In this document: piece by piece, positions 7,150 to 10,979 of the stretch
Position numbering within the stretch: position 1 is the stretch's first letter
How the letters are laid out: each line of letters begins with the position of its first letter
Assembly: GCA_936931335.1 (NCBI GenBank)
Contig: CAKZIH010000261.1
Coordinates: 1-10,979 of the forward strand
Direction of reading: 5' to 3'
DNA from: an uncultured Nostocoides sp.
Lineage (GTDB): Bacteria > Actinomycetota > Actinomycetes > Actinomycetales > Dermatophilaceae
DNA length: 10,979 nucleotides
Made by a program: the position numbers and the translations under genes
The notes under the pieces: model-generated
Database searches by the model: none
What the model was told of the DNA's origin: nothing
The model's input: only the letters and a program-made list of their open reading frames with translations

Positions 7150-7755
7150 ACCCGGGCATGGCGGGGTTAGCGGGGCGGACCGTGAGCGCCTGGTTGACGG
7201 TGCCGAACGGCCCGTCCGGGTCGTGCAGCACCGAACTGGTGAGCCCGACGCCGCCGGGGCCGAACGAGACCCGGGTGTCCAGACCGATCCACTCCCCCGT
7301 CGGTGGGCGGAACACGTGCAGGGTGAGGTCGAGATTCGGGAAGGTGACCTTGCGGGGGTCGGCGCGCACCGCCATACCGTTGGCAATGTCGTGCCCGCAT
7401 GGGCAGCACTGTCTCCCGGCTGCAACAGCCAGGCGCGCAGGACCACCGCATCCCGACCACCATGGGACAGGCGTGCCTCAACGAGTTCAACCGTCCGGCC
7501 GGGACGTAGCACCTGGACCTGCGTGTCCACCGGTTCGATCGGCAGCACCCCAAGGATGTCCCAGGTCAGGCGGGCCAAGACCAGGTCTGAGCGCCCACGC
7601 GCGTCCCGGTCGACCTCCACCAGGTGCGCAAGCAGGCCGAGGACCGGGGCGATGTGCGCTTCCTCGGGACGCCACCCGCCGCCCACATGCGGCGTGGGAC
7701 GGAAGCGGGTGGCGCTGAGGCGTTCGAAATAGGCCTCGCCGGCAGGAGCAGTCAC
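7109..7755 (-). pseudogene. Acyl-CoA thioesterase-like gene with internal deletion and frameshift
   Basis: The GTG at 7755 opens a frame with features of two-hotdog acyl-CoA thioesterases: RFRPTPHVGGGW near residue 20, LARLTWDILGVLPIEP near 62-77 and VVLRAWLLQPGD near 105. At about 7385-7400 the coding continues in another frame as DIANGMAVRADP, then FPNLDLTLHVFRPPTGEWIG and a typical family C-terminus ending at the TGA at 7111-7109. The two parts total only about 210 residues, whereas I recall family members of roughly 260-280, so a central segment seems to be missing as well as the frame. The ATG at 7375 could start only the C-terminal part. I judge it non-functional; a natural split gene is less likely. 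The tail overlaps the transglutaminase gene by 41 bp. Confidence 0.8.
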
Positions 7756-7759
7756 GCGC

Positions 7760-7876
7760 TCAGTCGAGGTAGTCGCGCACTAGGAACGCCTGTGCGCTGT
7801 GCGTGGCCCGTTTGCAAGCGAGCAAATCGGCAGCGCTGTGGCGGTCAATATCTCCGATTGAGAGGCAAGGCACCAT
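7760..7876 (-). pseudogene. Probable 3' remnant of a host gene upstream of the thioesterase
   Basis: A minus-strand frame ends in AQAFLVRDYLD and a TGA at 7762-7760, only 4 bp before the thioesterase GTG, as expected for the last codons of an operon partner. The final 17 or so codons have the high third-position G/C of host genes. Farther upstream the bias fades (codons such as ATT, GAT and TTG), and the frame runs into the antisense of the first phage-type gene. An in-frame ATG at 7876 would give 38 residues but has no evident ribosome binding site. I do not recognise the family. It could be a gene cut by insertion of the accessory region, or a chance open frame. Confidence 0.35.
7845..7861 (+). 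promoter_or_regulatory. Small inverted repeat ahead of the first helix-turn-helix gene
   Basis: TCAAT at 7845-7849 and ATTGA at 7857-7861 flank a 7-nt centre in a locally A/T-richer leader ending 13 nt before the ATG. The CAATAT inside it resembles a -10 hexamer. A regulator binding its own leader would suit this place, but the arms are short. Confidence 0.3.
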
Positions 7877-8471
7877 GACCCCAGCAAACCACCACATCGA
7901 GCACCAGGCGACGGTAGGGCATCAGCACATGCTCGGCGCACTCCAAGCGGGCATCCAGCGCGCGGCAGACCAGCAGGGCATGACGCTCGGGGAGGTCGAG
8001 CAGCGTGCCGGCCTCGCGCCGGGCGCCCTGACCGACCCCGAGCGGCGACCCGTCGATGACCTAGCGACCGCCGCCCGCGTTCTCGGCACCACCACCTCGG
8101 CACTCGTCCAGCGCGCGGAGACGGTCGCGACACGCGAGCAGCCGCGGCCGGTCGCACTGTGGGCCGACAGTGTGCACCCCTACGGCCCGTCGCTGTCGGA
8201 CGGATGGGGCGCGGTCGCCCACAAGTCCTTCCCGCTCTCCGACAGCAACCGCATGGTGGCCGTCGAGGTCGCTTACGAGCGGCGCCCGGATGGGTCGTGG
8301 GTGATCGGCGGAGAGCACGCATGCAGTAGCGCCCGCCCGGTCGTCTCGATCTTCCGGGCGACGACGGGCGAGGAGGGCGACCTGACCCCGGAACAGGCCC
8401 GCGAGTTGGCGGCAGTCCTGGTCGAGGCGGCGGAGTTCGCTGCCCACATCGAGGGCGGCTCGAAGTCGTGA
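7875..8471 (+). CDS. Helix-turn-helix protein with C-terminal actinophage-type domain
   Basis: The 198-residue product has an XRE/Cro-like helical segment at about 23-80 (MTLGEVEQRAGLAPGALTD, then VDDLATAARVLGTTTSALV). The C-terminal half at about 92-192 is beta-rich, with VAVEVAYERRPDGSWVIGG, and ends in a TPEQARELAAVLVEAAEFAA helix. I associate such an ending with small actinophage and mobile-element proteins but cannot name the domain. The ATG at 7875 has AAGG 4 nt upstream; the frame opens earlier at 7803, but that part overlaps the remnant and lacks a ribosome binding site. It probably binds DNA as part of an element control switch. Its TGA overlaps the next GTG (GTGA), so the two are coupled. 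Single His/Cys residues do not suggest an enzyme. Confidence 0.7.
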   Translation: MTPANHHIEHQATVGHQHMLGALQAGIQRAADQQGMTLGEVEQRAGLAPGALTDPERRPVDDLATAARVLGTTTSALVQRAETVATREQPRPVALWADSVHPYGPSLSDGWGAVAHKSFPLSDSNRMVAVEVAYERRPDGSWVIGGEHACSSARPVVSIFRATTGEEGDLTPEQARELAAVLVEAAEFAAHIEGGSKS

Positions 8472-8782
8472 CAGCCACGACGCTGGTGGACGTGCTCGGG
8501 GAGGGCATGACGCCTCGGGACGCTCGGCGATGGGCGCTCGTCGTACTCGAGCTAGCGGACGGCGCCGACGATGAGCGGGTGCACACGCGGCAGGCCATAG
8601 GTGCGGCCGTGTCGGTCCGTATGGCGGAGAAGGGTGTCACTCCCGAGGCGCTGGCGCCCCAGGTCGGCATGCGCGTCGGGAGTCTGTGGCGGCGCCTATC
8701 CGGGGCCGCGGAGTTCGCGGCCGGGGATCTCGTGCGGATCGGCCGGGCGCTCGGCGTCGAGACGTGGATGCTGCTGCCGTAG
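8468..8782 (+). CDS. XRE-family helix-turn-helix regulator
   Basis: The 104-residue protein has an N-terminal helical part (about 15-32) and an XRE-type helix-turn-helix domain at about 46-104: VRMAEKGVTPEALAPQVGMR as the first helices, then VGSLWRRLSG as the recognition helix, and LVRIGRALGVETWMLLP to the end. The GTG start overlaps the preceding stop as GTGA, so both helix-turn-helix proteins are made from one message. A strong terminator follows 23 bp after the stop. It most likely acts as a small repressor or accessory DNA-binding partner of the upstream protein. No toxin-like gene lies beside it, so an antitoxin role is not supported. Confidence 0.75.
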   Translation: MTATTLVDVLGEGMTPRDARRWALVVLELADGADDERVHTRQAIGAAVSVRMAEKGVTPEALAPQVGMRVGSLWRRLSGAAEFAAGDLVRIGRALGVETWMLLP

Positions 8783-8805
8783 TCGGGCCTTGCCCTGCAT
8801 GGAGA

Positions 8806-8847
8806 ACGCCCCCGGCCTGCCGAGAGATACGGTGAGGCCGGGGGCGT
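8806..8847. terminator. Perfect 13-bp-stem terminator between convergent operons
   Basis: ACGCCCCCGGCCT (8806-8818) pairs exactly with AGGCCGGGGGCGT (8835-8847) around a 16-nt loop. It is 23 bp after the rightward helix-turn-helix gene and 18 bp before the stop of the leftward gene at 8866. On the plus strand CCTTT follows; on the minus strand TCTCC follows. The U-tracts are short, as is usual in actinobacteria. It probably stops transcription from both sides. Confidence 0.85.
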
Positions 8848-8865
8848 CCTTTGACGTCGTGAGGG

Positions 8866-9267
8866 TCAGGCTACTGGGAGAAGCACGCGAGCCGAGGTCA
8901 GACTGGGCACGTTCGTTATGCGTATCGGCCGTGCTCGCTCACCACTGGCCTTGATCGACTGATAAAGCAGGCCCACCGTACTCGCCGAGTGAACGGGCTC
9001 GCTGGCTTCGCGCTCCTGCTGCTCAGAGGGCGCCATGCCCATCCAGAAAAGTGTTTCGCCCTTCCTGATGGCGAGCACCGCCCCTCGGCTGGCACCAGGG
9101 CGCGAAGCCAGCGTCGCCATGGCCTCCCCGAGGGGCGTTTCCCACTCGGCTGCGATGATGGGCGTCTCTGAGACGTAGCCGTTCGATGCTAGGAGGGACC
9201 TGCCCGCAAGGGTGCCGAGGCAACGGCCTATGAGCTTCGTCGTGTCGAGCCTGTCCTGCGTCAGCAT
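8866..9267 (-). CDS. Hypothetical accessory-region protein, second gene of a leftward pair
   Basis: The 133-residue soluble protein is of no family I recognise. It starts at the ATG 9267-9265, with AAGGGG about 6 nt upstream; this ATG overlaps the TGA of the preceding gene (ATGCTGA), so translation is coupled. It appears to be mixed alpha/beta: an N-terminal helix (LDTTKLIGRCLGTLAGRSLL), a block around SETPIIAAEWETPLGEAMAT, a strand GAVLAIRKGETLFWMGMAP at 62-80, an acidic EQQEREASEP turn and a hydrophobic end SARVLLPVA. There is no signal peptide, membrane helix or clear catalytic motif. Base composition is intermediate between the A/T-rich partner and the host genes. It ends 18 bp from the shared terminator. 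Confidence 0.65.
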   Translation of the reverse strand: MLTQDRLDTTKLIGRCLGTLAGRSLLASNGYVSETPIIAAEWETPLGEAMATLASRPGASRGAVLAIRKGETLFWMGMAPSEQQEREASEPVHSASTVGLLYQSIKASGERARPIRITNVPSLTSARVLLPVA

Positions 9268-9689
9268 TGCGTCCCCTTCCAACGGGCGAGCCGATCCATG
9301 TACTCGTTTACAGCCAGATCGTTGCACTCAACGAACAACCTGTCTACGGTTTCCCATCCGTTTTCTACTGGGATCCTGAGAACGACTCTACGGTCCTCAG
9401 TGGTTCCGTTTCGGAAGAACTGGTGGTGATGCAACTCACCGTGACAACAGTCGGTCCGATGAACATCCTCCGGCGGATGTTCGTCGTACAGGTGATAGTG
9501 CTGCATGATGGCAAAATCAACAACCATTTTACGGTAGTGCAGTTGCCTCACGGTAAGAGAATGGTGCTCGTCGAGCGAGACCGGGTACGTGATCTCCTCT
9601 CCCCCCTTCGGGGGAATGTACTCATCGGGGACAAGCGGCTCGGACATGTCACGGAGACGAGACCGTTGCTCACGACGACTTCTCTGCAC
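9261..9689 (-). CDS. His/Cys-rich protein, tentatively DUF7718-like
   Basis: The 142-residue product has a central LHYRKMVVDFAIMQHYHLYD, then HRTDCCHGELHHHQFFRNG (77-95), RRVVLRIPV and a C-terminal helical EYMDRLARW. The cluster H64, H66, H71, H77, C81, C82, H83, H87-H89 suggests a metal site. The pattern recalls a small actinobacterial and phage family that I believe is called DUF7718; I could not verify this, and no function is known to me. I chose the GTG 9689-9687 because GGAAGG lies 6 nt upstream. The ATG at 9647 has no ribosome binding site, and an earlier GTG at 9797 would add 36 Pro/Gly-rich residues. GC is only 45-50% between about 9300 and 9540, against about 70% around it, a sign of recent transfer. 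It overlaps the next gene by 7 bp. Confidence 0.72.
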   Translation of the reverse strand: MQRSRREQRSRLRDMSEPLVPDEYIPPKGGEEITYPVSLDEHHSLTVRQLHYRKMVVDFAIMQHYHLYDEHPPEDVHRTDCCHGELHHHQFFRNGTTEDRRVVLRIPVENGWETVDRLFVECNDLAVNEYMDRLARWKGTQC

Positions 9690-9709
9690 AACTGTCCTTC
9701 CGCCCGCGC

Positions 9710-9725
9710 CTGACAAGAGTGTCAG
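9710..9725 (-). promoter_or_regulatory. Palindrome upstream of the His/Cys-rich gene
   Basis: CTGACAAGAGTGTCAG is a perfect inverted repeat with 6-bp arms and a 4-nt centre, 20 bp upstream of the GTG at 9689. It could be an operator. A possible promoter for the same gene lies farther upstream on the minus strand, TTGTCT and TATTGG with an 18-nt spacer inside 9733-9773; this is weak. A further palindrome CCCCGCGGGG is at 9751-9760. Confidence 0.4.
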
Positions 9726-9798
9726 TCTGGCACGCCCAGCCAATACTCCTCCCCGCGGGGGCGAGACAAAAACTGGCATCAGCGGGGCTTGCAGCACC

Positions 9799-10239
9799 TT
9801 AGCCAGACGGCCAGGACGACGACGGGCGGCGTGCGCGGGCTCGGTCGATGCTACTCACCTTGCCGCCGGGCACGCTCGGCAGTTGCACGCCGCGACCACC
9901 GCCACGGCGCTGCGGACGCACGCCCTGCGCATCCGGCAACCGCAGGGCCGCCAGCAGTTGCTTCATGAGATTGGCCGTGTCATTCGCCCGCTGCAACGCG
10001 GAGTCGATCCGTAACTCGTAGGCCTGGCCGTCGCTCGCCGGGTCCGGCACCAGGTGCATCCAAGTGTCAGCGTCCCCGCAGAGCACGGCATCCAGTTTGT
10101 CCAGGCGGTCCTTCGCCCGGCACGCCTCCGTCAACTGCACGATTTGCATCGGGTCAAGCTCGTGCGCGGCGGCGATATCCGCCCACAACTTCCGACCGCC
10201 GGCGCTCAGGCCAGCAGGCGGGTCAACAACGGCACCCAT
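9799..10239 (-). CDS. Phage terminase small subunit, P27-like
   Basis: The 146-residue product follows the pattern of P27-type small terminase subunits: DPPAGLSAGGRKLWADI at 6-22, a helical region beginning ELDPMQIVQLTEACRAKDRL, a polar middle, and ALRLPDAQGVRPQRRGGG near 98-115 leading to a basic end with KVSSIDRARAR. TerS recognises the phage genome and loads it onto the large subunit TerL for packaging. The ATG at 10239 has GAAGGAG 8 nt upstream. The gene normally after it, terL, is absent: the next frame is the His/Cys-rich gene 109 bp on. It may serve a satellite element that borrows a helper's TerL, or be what is left of a prophage. The family call is from memory of the pattern. Confidence 0.8.
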   Translation of the reverse strand: MGAVVDPPAGLSAGGRKLWADIAAAHELDPMQIVQLTEACRAKDRLDKLDAVLCGDADTWMHLVPDPASDGQAYELRIDSALQRANDTANLMKQLLAALRLPDAQGVRPQRRGGGRGVQLPSVPGGKVSSIDRARARRPSSSWPSG

Positions 10240-10292
10240 AGGGGCGCTCCTTCCCCGGCGTCATGCCGGAACTCGAGTTGCGGACAAAAGCT

Positions 10293-10316
10293 AGGTGCTC
10301 AGGATGCGAGGCACCT
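10293..10316. repeat. Small inverted repeat upstream of the terminase small subunit
   Basis: AGGTGC at 10293-10298 and GCACCT at 10311-10316 surround a 12-nt centre, 53 bp upstream of the TerS start. A second short hairpin, CCGGC/GCCGG at 10255-10269, lies just ahead of the ribosome binding site. Either could be an operator or leader structure; the short arms make this uncertain. Confidence 0.3.
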
Positions 10317-10337
10317 CACCAGCGGTTCGGAATGGCA

Positions 10338-10370
10338 GGGGTTTAACCCCGGCCCCCGGCTCCCAGGGGG
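10338..10370 (-). terminator. Two adjacent GC hairpins after the helical-protein gene
   Basis: CCCCC at 10353-10357 pairs with GGGGG at 10366-10370 (8-nt loop), and GGGGTTTAACCCC at 10338-10350 is an adjacent palindrome. They lie within 40 bp downstream of the stop of the leftward gene at 10376, a usual place for a terminator. No U-run follows, so partial termination or mRNA protection is possible instead. Confidence 0.4.
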
Positions 10371-10375
10371 TCGGC

Positions 10376-10979
10376 CTAGGCCGGTGCCTTCTCGATGAGC
10401 CAGGGCATCGACTCCCGGAGTTCCTTCGCGCGGGTCTCGGTGTCTGCGGCCTCGCGGGCTGCGGTTGCACTGTGCGCGCCGCGTGCGACCTGGTCGGCCT
10501 CGTCGGTCGTGTTCAGGCGCAGGGTGTAGCCACCGTGGGCCAGGTTGTGGAACGCATTGCCGGCCGCGGTGAACAGGCGGGCCGCGTTGTCGAGCGCGGC
10601 GGCGTCGGCGGCCTGGGCGATAAACCATGAGACGTGCTGCTCGGGTTGTCCGCTCAGGTCTCCGAGGATGACCCGTGCGTTGCGGATGCGGGCCAGAGTG
10701 TCCAGCGCCGCGTCGAGGTCGCGGTAGGCGGTGACGGCCTGGTCTCCTGCGTCGAGGACGGCGGACTTGCTGGCGCCGGGAGGGAAGTAGCGCCCGGCCG
10801 TGTGGACGACGGCGGCAGCGGCGTCGAACCGCGGGCGCATCGCGGTGATGAGGTCGTCGCCCGCGTCGCGCAGCCCGTCGAAGAATCGGCGCGCCAGCGG
10901 CTGCTCCAACGTCGTGAACGCGGTGGCAGCGTGGTCCTTGACGGTGAGGGCGGTGGCGAGCTCGGACAGTCGAGCGGCG
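10376..10979 (-). CDS. Hypothetical helical protein, 5' end outside window
   Basis: An open frame enters from the window edge and ends at the TAG 10378-10376, giving 200 visible residues; the start is beyond the right end. The protein is soluble and almost wholly alpha-helical by composition, rich in Ala, Asp and Arg, with repeated amphipathic stretches (QAVTAYRDLDAALDTLARIR, AQAADAAALDNAARLFTAAG). It ends PWLIEKAPA. No Walker, HNH, recombinase or protease motif is seen. It lies 136 bp upstream of the terminase small subunit on the same strand, separated by hairpins. I do not recognise the family; a phage or mobile-element accessory role is inferred only from its place. Confidence 0.65.
   Translation of the reverse strand, partial: AARLSELATALTVKDHAATAFTTLEQPLARRFFDGLRDAGDDLITAMRPRFDAAAAVVHTAGRYFPPGASKSAVLDAGDQAVTAYRDLDAALDTLARIRNARVILGDLSGQPEQHVSWFIAQAADAAALDNAARLFTAAGNAFHNLAHGGYTLRLNTTDEADQVARGAHSATAAREAADTETRAKELRESMPWLIEKAPA

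Noticed and set aside
7780..8670. A 296-codon minus-strand frame opposite the helix-turn-helix genes
   Set aside because: The translation is Arg/Pro/Ser-rich with no motif, and the plus-strand genes have start overlaps and ribosome binding sites.
8468..9267. Toxin-antitoxin pair built from the XRE protein and the 133-residue protein
   Set aside because: The genes converge across a strong terminator, and neither product shows a toxin motif.
9601..9614. CCCC-TTCG-GGGG hairpin considered as a terminator
   Set aside because: It lies inside the coding frame of the His/Cys-rich protein (Pro-Pro-Lys-Gly-Gly codons) with no U-run.
9690..9797. A 36-residue N-terminal extension of the His/Cys-rich protein from a GTG at 9797
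   Set aside because: The extension is Pro/Gly-rich, covers two palindromes, and lacks a ribosome binding site, while the GTG at 9689 has GGAAGG at ideal distance.

Overview
The window is high-GC DNA (about 70% over most of its length, strong third-position G/C bias, GTG starts, extended Shine-Dalgarno sequences). The left end carries the start of an actinobacterial division and cell wall (dcw) cluster. The organism is therefore most likely an actinomycete; the dcw cluster diverging from a MoxR/DUF58/transglutaminase operon is seen in several actinobacterial orders, and I cannot name a genus.

Positions 1-2153 (minus strand) hold mraZ, rsmH, an ftsL-like gene and the first codons of what is probably ftsI. 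rsmH and ftsL overlap by ATGA. The 145-bp mraZ-rsmH spacer contains a perfect 13-bp inverted repeat that starts 5 nt after the mraZ stop.

Positions 2154-2509 are a divergent control region. It has paired GTGGGG boxes at 10-bp pitch on each strand, which look like MraZ operators facing both ways, an inverted repeat, and about six degenerate 16-bp tandem repeats running up to the start codon of the rightward operon.

Positions 2510-7149 (plus strand) are a tight three-gene operon: a MoxR-type AAA+ ATPase, a DUF58 protein and a TgpA-like membrane transglutaminase. The genes are separated by 12 bp and then joined by an ATGA overlap. In known systems of this kind the ATPase and DUF58 protein are thought to act with the membrane-anchored transglutaminase in envelope maintenance.

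Positions 7109-7876 (minus strand) are decayed host DNA. An acyl-CoA thioesterase-like gene has lost a central segment and changed frame, and just upstream lies the apparent 3' end of another gene. The thioesterase tail overlaps the 3' end of the transglutaminase gene.

Positions 7875-10979 are an accessory, phage-related region. A rightward pair of overlapping helix-turn-helix genes meets, at a perfect 13-bp-stem terminator, a leftward array: an unrecognised helical protein (cut by the window edge), a phage terminase small subunit, and two small overlapping genes. The upstream gene of that pair lies in DNA of only 45-50% GC and has a dense His/Cys cluster. The terminase small subunit has no large subunit next to it. 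This fits a prophage remnant, or a phage satellite carrying an orphan TerS plus cargo. No integrase, att pair, tRNA, CRISPR array or insertion sequence is visible.
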